Below, piece after piece: positions 1-6,328 of a stretch of DNA of 6,804 nucleotides. The position numbers were made by a program, and so were the translations under genes. Source of the DNA: Clostridia bacterium (GTDB taxonomy: Bacteria; Bacillota; Clostridia; Oscillospirales; Butyricicoccaceae); the NCBI GenBank assembly GCA_017552495.1, contig JAFZPW010000043.1:1-6804 (forward strand), read 5' to 3'. Within the stretch, counting starts at the first letter, position 1. Each line of letters begins with the position of its first letter. The notes beneath the pieces were generated by a model. The model did not search any database. It was not told the DNA's origin and saw nothing but the letters and a program-made list of their open reading frames with translations.

Positions 1-1
1 G

Positions 2-862
2 GGCATGGAATACCTGCTGAGCGTGGTGGCGCGTCTGTTGCCGGAACAGGTGGTGTACGCGGTGGAGGATCCGGGCTACGGCGCGCTTCACCGGGTGCTC
101 CGCAGCCACGGGCGTGCTCTTTGCCCCATCCCGCTGGACGACGAAGGGATGAACGAAGCCGCGCTGCGGCGCAGCGGAGCGGACGTGGCATGCGTCACCC
201 CGTCCCATCAGTTTCCCATGGGCGTCACCATGCCGGCGGGTCGGCGGAGCCGCCTGCTGCGATGGGCGGAGGAAACGGAGGGACGCTATCTCATCGAGGA
301 CGATTACGACAGCGAGTTTCGCTATGCCAGCCGCCCCATTCCCGCCATGCAGGGGATGGATGGCAGCGGGAAGGTGATCTATGTTGGCACCTTTTCCCGC
401 TCGGTGGCCCCGGGGATCCGCGTGGCCTATCTGGTGCTGCCCCCCTTGCTGGCGAGGCGCTATCGGGAACTGTTCGGGAGCGGAGCCTGTACCGTGTCCC
501 GATTTGAGCAGCAGACCCTGCGCCTGTTTATCCAGCGGGGACTTTACAGCCGCCATCTGCGCCGCAGCATCAATCTTTACCGGAAAAAGCAGGCGCTTTT
601 ACTGGAACGGCTGGCAGCGGCGCCGGGCATCCGCGTTTCGGGCACGGGAGCGGGCCTGCATTTTCTGCTTACCGTGGAGGGAAAGGACGAAGCGTGGCTG
701 GTGCGCCGGGCTGCGGAGAAAGGCATCCAACTGCGGGGCCTGAGCGCTTATTGCTTGGAAAAACCGCCTCTTCCGGGTACGGTGGCGGTGGGATTCGCCG
801 GACTGCAAACCGAAGAGATTCCCGCCGCCGCCCGGACACTGATCGAGGTGTTTACGAAATAA
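2..862 (+). CDS. MocR/GabR-type transcriptional regulator, aminotransferase-like domain (5' partial)
   Basis: This is the C-terminal effector domain of a MocR (GntR-subfamily) regulator, a fold-type I PLP aminotransferase-like module that normally follows a winged-helix DNA-binding domain. The frame stays open to the window edge, so the N-terminal winged helix and the first part of the large domain are missing; the Met at position 5 is internal. Counting that Met as residue 1, visible landmarks are VEDPGYG (about 20-26), THE proline-rich segment TPSHQFPMG (about 65-73), IEDDYDSEF (97-105, including the Asp expected to contact the PLP pyridine nitrogen) and YVGTFSRSVAPGIR (126-139). In the last motif the family has GTFSK, whose Lys forms the Schiff base with PLP; here residue 132 is Arg (CGC, 398-400). 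Stop TAA at 860-862 is followed at once by a terminator. The family assignment is firm. The target genes and ligand are unknown, and a stand-alone aminotransferase cannot be fully excluded without the N-terminus. Confidence 0.88.
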   Translation, partial: GMEYLLSVVARLLPEQVVYAVEDPGYGALHRVLRSHGRALCPIPLDDEGMNEAALRRSGADVACVTPSHQFPMGVTMPAGRRSRLLRWAEETEGRYLIEDDYDSEFRYASRPIPAMQGMDGSGKVIYVGTFSRSVAPGIRVAYLVLPPLLARRYRELFGSGACTVSRFEQQTLRLFIQRGLYSRHLRRSINLYRKKQALLLERLAAAPGIRVSGTGAGLHFLLTVEGKDEAWLVRRAAEKGIQLRGLSAYCLEKPPLPGTVAVGFAGLQTEEIPAAARTLIEVFTK

Positions 863-898
863 AAAAGCTCCCTCGCCTTTGGCGGGGGAGCGGTTTTA
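861..898. terminator. Bidirectional intrinsic terminator between convergent genes
   Basis: An 11-bp stem (867-877 pairing with 881-891, one G-T wobble) closes a three-base TTT loop. On the plus strand it is followed by GGTTTTA (892-898). On the minus strand it is followed by six T residues (complement of 861-866), so it is stronger in that direction. It lies between the MocR-like gene stop (862) and the S41 protease stop (906) and plausibly ends both transcripts. Confidence 0.88.
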
Positions 899-905
899 TA
901 TCCAA

Positions 906-2408
906 TCACGCGGCGGGAACCTCGGCGGGCGCGGCCAGCGCCTCCCGGGCCAGATCAATGGCGGTCTGGAGGGGATCGTCCCGGTAATAAGCGCCCTGTC
1001 CCTGCAGCCGCAGCAGCAAATTGACCAGTTGGATGGTGGGGATGCCGGCGCCGGGGGCGGCATCGTCCAACTGATACAGCGCCCGGAGATCCCGCAAAGC
1101 GGCCATGGTCTCGTCGCCCATCTGATAGGGCTTTTCGGGCAGGCGGGGCAGACAGCCCAGCGCCACCAGGGCCCGATTGAGGGTCTCGCCGTTGTCCGAG
1201 CAGCTATAAGGCGCCAGCGCCACGTCGGCGGGCACGGTGATGGCCGTTTCGGACTGAATGAACGCGGACTCTGCGGCAACGTCGGGAATCAGTCCGATCT
1301 CTTCGTAATCGCCCTGCTTCATGGAGAGCAGTTTGACGGTCGTGAGCACCACGGTGGAGTCGTCGGCCAGCGTGATGTGATATTGTCCCCGCGCTTTGCC
1401 GTGGGTATGGGAGCCGATGGAGGTGGCGTAACCGGTGTCGCACAGCGAGGCGGTGATGATTTCGGAGGCCGAGGCGCTGTCGCCGTCGATGAGGACATAG
1501 ATGCGGCGGAAGGCGTGGCCCGCGCCGTCGCTCACCTTATAGCGAACGTCCAGTTCGTCGGTTTCGGGATCCCGGGTGGCGGTGCTGAAAAAGACCACTC
1601 GCTGAGGCAAAAGATCGGTGGTGATGGAGAGCGCCAGCTCCATGTCGCCGCCGGGATTGCCCCGCAGATCCAGGATCAGGCATTGCTCCTCGGTGCGGCC
1701 CATGGTGTTGAGATCCCTCAAAAAGAGCAGGTAGCTGCCGTCGTTTATAATGGCGCTCCAATGCATATAAAAGATATTGTCCTCCAGCCGGGCGCCGTAA
1801 TAGCATTGGGTGACCAGCGTGCAGCGCAGGAGGGAAAATCGCTTTTCAGTCTCGCCCCGCAGAACCGTCACATTCACCCGCGTGCCGTCTTCGCCCCGCA
1901 AAAGCTGAGCCACGGCGGACACGGTATAACCCGCTACCGAAACGCCGTCCACGGCGGTGATGACATCGCCCCGCAAAACGCCGGCCTCGGCGGCGCCGCC
2001 ACTGGGATGGAGCTCGGATACCAGCGCGCCCAGCGGATGGGATTGCAGCGTCATGCCGACGCCCACATAGGACGAGGTGGCGTAAAAGGTGGATTCATAG
2101 TCGCCTGCGGGGACATACATGGTGTGGGAATCGTAGGCCGAGAGCATCTCGGTCATCAGTTGGACATAAAGATCGGGATCAGCCGCAAGGCGGGCGATCA
2201 CCGCTTCCTTTGAGGGAGAACCGGGCAAAACACGCCCCAGGGGGTCGTCCCGGGATGAACTTTCCAGTCCGTATTCCCGGATGAGTTCGGCGGTGGCGCA
2301 CAGAGCCTCATACTGTTCCTCCGGCGTGAAGGCCTGCGCATATGCGGGAAAAGCCGAAGCCGCCAGCAGGCAGACAGCCAGCAGCAGGGCGAACAGACGC
2401 TTTTTCAT
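906..2408 (-). CDS. Secreted S41-family C-terminal processing peptidase with PDZ domain
   Basis: This is a 500-residue serine protease of the CtpA/Prc (tail-specific protease) family, expected to act outside the membrane. Residues 1-24 form a Sec signal peptide (MKKR, a hydrophobic core, and an AYA cleavage site before Q25). An N-terminal helical part (about 28-105) carries MLSAYDSHTMYVP, matching the family's 'LDPHS' region. A PDZ domain spans about 112-185, with the carboxylate-binding loop YVGVG and the RGDVITAVDGVSV core. The protease core has LILDLRGNPGG (244-254), catalytic Ser313 in SASASE and Lys338 in GKARGQ; their 25-residue spacing equals that of known Ser-Lys dyads, and Gln342 is also conserved. 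Residues about 405-490 resemble the peptidoglycan-binding-like tail of Firmicute CtpA/CtpB proteins (weak match). The start is supported by AAAGGA ending about 8 bases before the ATG. It lies downstream of argS but beyond a terminator. The substrate is unknown; a CtpB-like sporulation or envelope role is only a possibility. Confidence 0.93.
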   Translation of the reverse strand: MKKRLFALLLAVCLLAASAFPAYAQAFTPEEQYEALCATAELIREYGLESSSRDDPLGRVLPGSPSKEAVIARLAADPDLYVQLMTEMLSAYDSHTMYVPAGDYESTFYATSSYVGVGMTLQSHPLGALVSELHPSGGAAEAGVLRGDVITAVDGVSVAGYTVSAVAQLLRGEDGTRVNVTVLRGETEKRFSLLRCTLVTQCYYGARLEDNIFYMHWSAIINDGSYLLFLRDLNTMGRTEEQCLILDLRGNPGGDMELALSITTDLLPQRVVFFSTATRDPETDELDVRYKVSDGAGHAFRRIYVLIDGDSASASEIITASLCDTGYATSIGSHTHGKARGQYHITLADDSTVVLTTVKLLSMKQGDYEEIGLIPDVAAESAFIQSETAITVPADVALAPYSCSDNGETLNRALVALGCLPRLPEKPYQMGDETMAALRDLRALYQLDDAAPGAGIPTIQLVNLLLRLQGQGAYYRDDPLQTAIDLAREALAAPAEVPAA

Positions 2409-2448
2409 AGGAAGTTCCTTTCTGTTATCAAACGGCGGGCAACAGACG

Positions 2449-2480
2449 AAAAAAACGCCGCGGACGCCTGTCTGCGGCGC
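2449..2480 (-). terminator. Intrinsic terminator downstream of argS
   Basis: On the minus strand CGCCGC (2479-2474) pairs with GCGGCG (2461-2456). The helix continues past one A-C mismatch with GAC/GTC around a four-base loop, and is followed by seven T residues (complement of 2455-2449). It begins 9 bases past the argS stop and ends 41 bases before the S41 protease start codon, so it should end or attenuate transcription from the DUF1934-argS promoter. Confidence 0.83.
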
Positions 2481-2488
2481 AATAGCCG

Positions 2489-4231
2489 TTACATATGGTC
2501 GGGTGCGGAAACGCCGAAGGCGGAAAGCCCGTTTTCAATGACGGCGGCAGTGCAGTTGCACAGCAGGATGCGGGCGTCCCGCAGAGCGGGCTCGGCCTCC
2601 TTAATGCGGCATTCAGTGTAAAACTTGTGGAAGGCGGTGGCAACCTGGGTGCAGTAGCGGTTGAGGCGGGAGGGGTCACGCTGGACGGCCGCCAGGCGGA
2701 TCTCTTCCGGCAGACGGGAAAGTTCGCGGATCAGCTCCAGCTCGGCGGGTTGGGTGAGCAGAGACAGGTCGGCGGCGGAAACGTGCGCGGCGACGCCGTT
2801 TTGCTCCAGCGCCTTCAGGATGCTCTTGATGCGGGCGTGGGCATATTGGACGTAATACACCGGGTTGTCGCTGTCCTGCCGGACGGCCAGACCCAGATCA
2901 AACTCGATGGGCGAGGCCGCGGCGCGGGAATTGAAGAAGAAGCGGGCGGCGTCGATGCTCACCTCGTCCAGCAGATCCCGCAGGGCGATGGCGTTGCCGG
3001 TGCGCTTGCTCATGCGGACGGGCTGCCCGTCCCGCACAAGTTGCACAAGCTGCATGAGCACGATCTCCAGCCGGCGGCTCCCGTCCAGACCCAGCGCGTC
3101 CAGCGCGCATTTGAGCCGCGCCACATGGCCGTGGTGGTCGGCGCCCCAGATGTTGATGACCCGGTCGAAGCCGCGAACCTCAAATTTGTTGCGGTGATAG
3201 GCGATGTCGGCGGCAAAATAGGTATAAAAACCGTTGGCACGGCGCAAAACGTCGTCCTTCAGGCCCAGATTGTCGATCTCCTCGTCGGTCTTGCCCTCAG
3301 CGCGGTACATCTCCCGCAGCAGGGCGGAGGTGTTGAGCCACAGCGCGCCGTCTTTTTCATATGTATGGCCCCGCTGGGTGAGCTTGTCCACCGTGTCGGC
3401 CACAAAGCCGCTCTCATGAAGGGTGCTTTCATAAAACCAGGTGTCGTAATGGATGTTGTAGCGCTCCAGATCGGCCTGCATGGCGGGGATGTTGCGGGCA
3501 AGGCCGAAGCGGGCCAGTTCGGCGTGGAGCTCCTCGGTGGGCTTGTCCAGCCAGCCGTCGCCTTTTTCCTCCCGGAAGAGGCGGGCCAGCTCCCGGATGT
3601 CGCTGCCATGATAGCCGTCCTCGGGAAACGCGACCGCGTCCTCGCCCAGAATGAGCTGGCGATAACGAGCCTCAAGAGACTTGGCGAACTTCTCCACCTG
3701 GTTGCCGGCGTCGTTGACGTAAAACTCCCGGGAGACCTGATTGCCCGCCCGGGAAAGCACCTCGGCCAGACAATCGCCCAGCACGCCGCCCCGGGCGTTG
3801 CCCATATGCATGGGGCCGGTGGGGTTGGCGGAGACAAACTCCACCATGATCTTTTCGGGATGCTCGGCGGCGGTGCGGCCGTAATCGCGGCCCTCGCGGG
3901 ATATGTTTTCCAGCACCTGCTCGAACCATCCGTGATTGAGCCGCAGGTTGAGGAAGCCCGGCCCGGCGATCTCGGCGGAAGCAAAGCAGGTGTCCTCCAG
4001 CTTCATGCAGGAAACCAGGATCTCGGCCGCTTTGCGGGGCGGCATGGCGAAGGCTTTGGCGTTCTGCATGGCAAAGCCGCTGGCATAGTCGCCGTTGCGC
4101 AGATCCTTGGGGATCTCGATCTGCGGCTCGCGCACCTGGGCGGCGGGGAGCAGGCCGCCGGCGACGGCGGTTTCATAAGCGCTGCGGATCAGGCTCCGGG
4201 CCTGGCCGATGGCAAATTGGATGGAATTCAT
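2489..4231 (-). CDS. argS: Arginyl-tRNA synthetase
   Basis: This class I aminoacyl-tRNA synthetase attaches arginine to tRNA-Arg in the cytoplasm using ATP. At 580 residues it is a full-length enzyme. An N-terminal Add1-type tRNA-recognition domain (about 5-95, with PKDLRNGDYAS and GPGFLNLRL) is followed by the catalytic Rossmann fold with the HIGH-type signature HMGN (142-145, within SANPTGPMHMGNARGG). The YVNDAGNQ segment (171-178), ADIAYHRNKF (341-350) and WGADHHGH (362-369) follow. The second signature is RMSKRTG (406-412), a KMSKS variant that keeps the second lysine. A DALR anticodon-binding domain occupies about 455-580 (VYYVQYAHARI, and the family-typical end FGVSAPDHM). The ATG overlaps the TGA of the upstream DUF1934 gene as ATGA, and its Shine-Dalgarno AGAAAGGAG (4250-4242) lies inside that gene, so translation is probably coupled. 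No T-box-like leader is present upstream of the pair. Confidence 0.98.
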   Translation of the reverse strand: MNSIQFAIGQARSLIRSAYETAVAGGLLPAAQVREPQIEIPKDLRNGDYASGFAMQNAKAFAMPPRKAAEILVSCMKLEDTCFASAEIAGPGFLNLRLNHGWFEQVLENISREGRDYGRTAAEHPEKIMVEFVSANPTGPMHMGNARGGVLGDCLAEVLSRAGNQVSREFYVNDAGNQVEKFAKSLEARYRQLILGEDAVAFPEDGYHGSDIRELARLFREEKGDGWLDKPTEELHAELARFGLARNIPAMQADLERYNIHYDTWFYESTLHESGFVADTVDKLTQRGHTYEKDGALWLNTSALLREMYRAEGKTDEEIDNLGLKDDVLRRANGFYTYFAADIAYHRNKFEVRGFDRVINIWGADHHGHVARLKCALDALGLDGSRRLEIVLMQLVQLVRDGQPVRMSKRTGNAIALRDLLDEVSIDAARFFFNSRAAASPIEFDLGLAVRQDSDNPVYYVQYAHARIKSILKALEQNGVAAHVSAADLSLLTQPAELELIRELSRLPEEIRLAAVQRDPSRLNRYCTQVATAFHKFYTECRIKEAEPALRDARILLCNCTAAVIENGLSAFGVSAPDHM

Positions 4232-4680
4232 TGAGCGATCGCTCCTTTCTGTTCGGCATCGTTGATCGTGAGGCGGAGATGATTGACCCCGATGGGGTTG
4301 CTGCCGATCTCCACGGCGTATCTTACGTCGATCTCGCCCCCCTCGTCGGTGAGGGTGTTTTTGATCTGATGGGTGGAAACCACCACCGAAAGGTCGCCGT
4401 AATCGGTGTGGTACAGAGAGAGATGACGTTTTCCCTGCTGAAAAACCAGCTCCGAGGGATAAAGTCCCGTGCGGATCACCCGCACGGTGTCGCCGCCCAC
4501 CTTCAGGGTGGTGCGGGTGCCCTCCAGACCGGTCAGAGCCGTTTCTTCATAACTGATATAATAATTTCCGTTTTTTCGGTAATACCGGCCGGCGGTCACC
4601 AGCTCCACCGGCTCCTGCCGCTCCTCGCTTTCCGGCGCTTCCTGCAAACCGGAAATCGAGATGATTACGTCTTTTTTCAT
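4228..4680 (-). CDS. DUF1934 family protein (YwiB-like, calycin-type beta-barrel)
   Basis: This 150-residue cytoplasmic protein has no signal peptide or membrane segment. It matches DUF1934, the family of Bacillus subtilis YwiB, which also sits directly before argS there. Its molecular function is unknown; the family is predicted to form a small calycin-like barrel. Family-typical segments are GRYYRKNGNYYISYEE (31-46), TTLKVGGDTVRVIRTG (57-72) and the C-terminal strands YGDLSVVVSTHQI (94-106) and DVRYAVEIGSNPIGVNHLRL (118-137). The frame extends upstream to a TTG at 4728, but the ATG at 4680 is preferred because AAAGGAGA (4700-4693) precedes it, the upstream residues do not look like the family, and an N-terminal MKKDVIISISG is typical. 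Its stop overlaps the argS start. The gene pairing suggests a link to translation, but this is inference only. Confidence 0.88.
   Translation of the reverse strand: MKKDVIISISGLQEAPESEERQEPVELVTAGRYYRKNGNYYISYEETALTGLEGTRTTLKVGGDTVRVIRTGLYPSELVFQQGKRHLSLYHTDYGDLSVVVSTHQIKNTLTDEGGEIDVRYAVEIGSNPIGVNHLRLTINDAEQKGAIAQ
4233..4244. repeat. 12-bp perfect palindrome in the argS translation-initiation region
   Basis: GAGCGATCGCTC is its own reverse complement. It lies between the argS Shine-Dalgarno and the start codon and includes the last bases (GAG) of the Shine-Dalgarno. In RNA it could form a 4-bp stem with a GATC loop, which would mask part of the ribosome-binding site unless ribosomes arriving from the upstream gene open it. 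It also encodes residues near the end of the DUF1934 protein, so chance is possible. Confidence 0.6.
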
Positions 4681-4692
4681 AAAAACAAGGGC

Positions 4693-4700
4693 TCTCCTTT
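4693..4700 (-). promoter_or_regulatory. Ribosome-binding site that sets the DUF1934 gene start
   Basis: AAAGGAGA on the minus strand closely matches the 16S rRNA anti-Shine-Dalgarno complement. It lies 13 bases (counted from AAAGGAG) before the ATG at 4680. The spacing is somewhat long, but no other in-frame start fits it better, and it rules out the TTG at 4728, which lies upstream of it. Confidence 0.7.
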
Positions 4701-4748
4701 GGCGAAAATCACGAAATAAATAAAGCAAACCATTTTTTCATATTTTAT

Positions 4749-4776
4749 ACTATACCACAAAATATCAAAAATGCAA
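4749..4776 (-). promoter_or_regulatory. Promoter of the DUF1934-argS operon (predicted)
   Basis: On the minus strand, TTGCAT (4776-4771) and TATAGT (4754-4749) are separated by 16 bases. TGG directly precedes the TATAGT, giving an extended -10 element (TGnTATAAT type). The -35 is weak (3 of 6 consensus bases), as is common with an extended -10. An overlapping TATAAA (4749-4744) is a second -10 candidate. Transcription starting near 4742 would give a leader of about 60 bases, too short for a T-box riboswitch. The surrounding DNA is very AT-rich, so chance matches are a real risk. Confidence 0.55.
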
Positions 4777-4795
4777 AACAAAAAATGAGGTTTTT

Positions 4796-4821
4796 GGAAA
4801 AACCCACGAAATGGGAAAAAC
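4796..4821. repeat. Pair of 8-bp direct repeats GGAAAAAC in the divergent control region
   Basis: GGAAAAAC occurs at 4796-4803 and 4814-4821, an 18-base period. Between and overlapping them is CCCA (4804-4807) with TGGG (4812-4815), a short inverted repeat. The pair lies between the two divergent promoters, just upstream of the predicted rightward -35 (4836). It could be a regulator site, but the repeats are short and A-rich. Confidence 0.4.
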
Positions 4822-4835
4822 GGAGCCAAACTTCG

Positions 4836-4864
4836 TTGCTTTTTTCACAGAATTTTGATATGAT
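4836..4864 (+). promoter_or_regulatory. Promoter of the oxaloacetate decarboxylase operon (predicted)
   Basis: TTGCTT (4836-4841) and TATGAT (4859-4864) are separated by the ideal 17 bases. TGA directly before the TATGAT gives an extended -10 element. The -10 matches 5 of 6 consensus bases and the -35 matches 3 of 6. Transcription would start near 4871, giving a leader of about 70 bases before the oadA ATG. This is the better of the two promoter predictions in this region. Confidence 0.65.
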
Positions 4865-4868
4865 AGAA

Positions 4869-4886
4869 ACAATCGGAGACAATCGG
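4869..4886. repeat. Tandem 8-bp direct repeat ACAATCGG at the predicted transcription start
   Basis: ACAATCGG occurs at 4869-4876 and 4879-4886, separated by AG, so the repeats are exactly 10 bases apart, about one DNA helical turn. They start 4 bases after the predicted -10 of the oadA promoter and cover its likely start site, the position expected for a repressor site. No known regulator consensus was recognised. Confidence 0.45.
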
Positions 4887-4940
4887 CTTTTTGCGCACGG
4901 ACGCGAAAGACCTTGCAAGAAAAGGGAGTGGAATCATCAC

Positions 4941-6317
4941 ATGAAGATCCGGATCACCGAAACCGTCCTGCGGGACGCGCAGCAATCGCTGATGGCCACC
5001 AGAATGCCGCTGGAGGATTTCCTGCCCATTCTGGAAACCATGGACAAGGCGGGCTATTATTCCATGGAATGCTGGGGCGGCGCCACCTTTGACAGTTGCC
5101 TGCGCTACCTCAACGAGGATCCCTGGGAGCGGCTGCGCACCATCCGCAAGCACGTCAAAAACACCAAGCTGCAAATGCTTCTGCGCGGGCAGAATCTTCT
5201 GGGATATAAGCATTATCCCGACGACATCGTCCGCGCCTTTGTCCGCAAAAGCGTGGCGTGCGGCATCGACATCATCCGTATTTTCGACGCCCTGAACGAC
5301 CTGCGGAACATCGAGGTGGCGGTGGACGAGGCGCTGAAATGCGGCGCCCACGTTTCGGGCACGCTGTGCTATACCACCAGCCCCATTCACAATCTGGAAA
5401 TGTTTGTGGACCTGGGCAGGCAGCTTGAGAAAATGGGCTGCCATTCGGTCTGCATCAAGGACATGGCCGGCATCATGAGCCCCCAGGCCTGTTACGATCT
5501 GGTGAAGGCGCTCAAGGCCAATATTTCCATCCCCGTGGTGGTGCATACCCACTGTACCACCGGCATGGGGCCCATGACGGTGCTCAAGGCGGCCGAGGCG
5601 GGAGCCGACGTGATCGACTGCGCCATCGCCTGTTTCTCCGGCGGCACCAGCCAGCCTCCCACCGAGACCATGCATTATGTGCTGTCTGAGATGGGCTATG
5701 ACACCGGGTTGGACACCCACGCCCTCAAGGAAATCAACGATTTCTTCAAGCCCGTCCGGGCAAAGGCCATCGACAGCGGCCTGCTCAATCCCATCGTGCT
5801 GGGCACCGATCCCGACGCGCTGACCTATCAGGTTCCCGGCGGTATGCTGAGCAATCTGGTGGCCCAGCTCACCGCGCAGAAGAAGCTGGATCGCTTCCAG
5901 GAGGTGCTGGAGGAGGTGCCCCGCGTCCGCGAGGATCTGGGTTATCCGCCGCTGGTGACGCCTTCGTCCCAGATGGTGGGCGTGCAGGCCACCAACAATG
6001 TACTGGCGGGCGAGCGGTATAAGATGGTCTCGAAGGAAATCAAGGCCTATCTCCATGGAGAATACGGCCGCGCCCCCGGTCAGGTGAACGAGGCGCTGCG
6101 CAAGCAGGTGCTGGGCGACGAGCAGCCTGTGACCTGCCGTTATGCCGATCTGCTGGAGCCGGGCTATGAGAAGTTCAAAAACGAGATCGGCGATCTGGCC
6201 AGAACGGAAGAAGACGTGCTGAGTTACGCCGCCTTCCCCCAAGTGGCCGAGGCCTTCTTCACCAGACGGAAGGAGCAGGAAGAGCGCCGGGTCAAATACA
6301 CCATGGAAGAACTGTAA
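4941..6317 (+). CDS. oadA: Oxaloacetate decarboxylase alpha subunit, carboxyltransferase part without biotin domain
   Basis: This 458-residue cytoplasmic subunit moves the carboxyl group of oxaloacetate to biotin, releasing pyruvate. Residues about 1-265 form the TIM-barrel carboxyltransferase domain with LRDAQQSLMATRM (10-22, metal ligand Asp12), SMECWGGATFD (41-51), IIRIFDALND (111-120), CIKDMAG (171-177, Lys173 expected to be carbamylated) and VHTHCTTG (201-208, metal ligands His202 and His204). All sit at a constant offset of five from the residues I recall for proteobacterial OadA. Residues about 290-430 are the conserved PYC/OadA C-terminal domain. The usual Pro/Ala linker and biotinyl domain are absent, and a separate carrier gene follows two genes on. 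The ATG at 4941 is chosen over one at 4785 because AAGGGAG (4922-4928) precedes it, the protein there begins MKIRITETVLRD as homologues do, and the earlier ATG lies upstream of the predicted promoter. It may also be annotated as pyruvate carboxylase subunit B; the OadG neighbour favours the decarboxylase. Confidence 0.93.
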   Translation: MKIRITETVLRDAQQSLMATRMPLEDFLPILETMDKAGYYSMECWGGATFDSCLRYLNEDPWERLRTIRKHVKNTKLQMLLRGQNLLGYKHYPDDIVRAFVRKSVACGIDIIRIFDALNDLRNIEVAVDEALKCGAHVSGTLCYTTSPIHNLEMFVDLGRQLEKMGCHSVCIKDMAGIMSPQACYDLVKALKANISIPVVVHTHCTTGMGPMTVLKAAEAGADVIDCAIACFSGGTSQPPTETMHYVLSEMGYDTGLDTHALKEINDFFKPVRAKAIDSGLLNPIVLGTDPDALTYQVPGGMLSNLVAQLTAQKKLDRFQEVLEEVPRVREDLGYPPLVTPSSQMVGVQATNNVLAGERYKMVSKEIKAYLHGEYGRAPGQVNEALRKQVLGDEQPVTCRYADLLEPGYEKFKNEIGDLARTEEDVLSYAAFPQVAEAFFTRRKEQEERRVKYTMEEL

Positions 6318-6328
6318 GGAGGCGCTCC

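Noticed and set aside
406..410. Possible loss of the KMSKS motif in ArgRS (RMSKR; coordinates here are protein residues of argS)
   Set aside because: MSKRTG variants are normal in bacterial ArgRS and the key second lysine is kept, so this is not a defect.
879..2213. Long open frame (444 codons) on the plus strand opposite the S41 protease
   Set aside because: It starts inside the terminator hairpin and lies antisense to a gene with intact catalytic motifs; it has no plausible domains.
2495..4234. Long open frame (579 codons) on the plus strand opposite argS
   Set aside because: It mirrors argS codon structure, is rich in Gly, Ala, Val and Leu without recognisable motifs, and lies antisense to a certain gene; long antisense frames are common in GC-rich DNA.
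4785..4940. 52-residue N-terminal extension of the oadA frame
   Set aside because: It would begin upstream of the predicted promoter, lacks a ribosome-binding site, and does not resemble the start of OadA proteins; the ATG at 4941 has both.
4681..4940. T-box or other riboswitch upstream of argS or oadA
   Set aside because: Predicted leaders are only about 60-70 bases, there is no T-box sequence or terminator/antiterminator pair, and no known riboswitch core was recognised.
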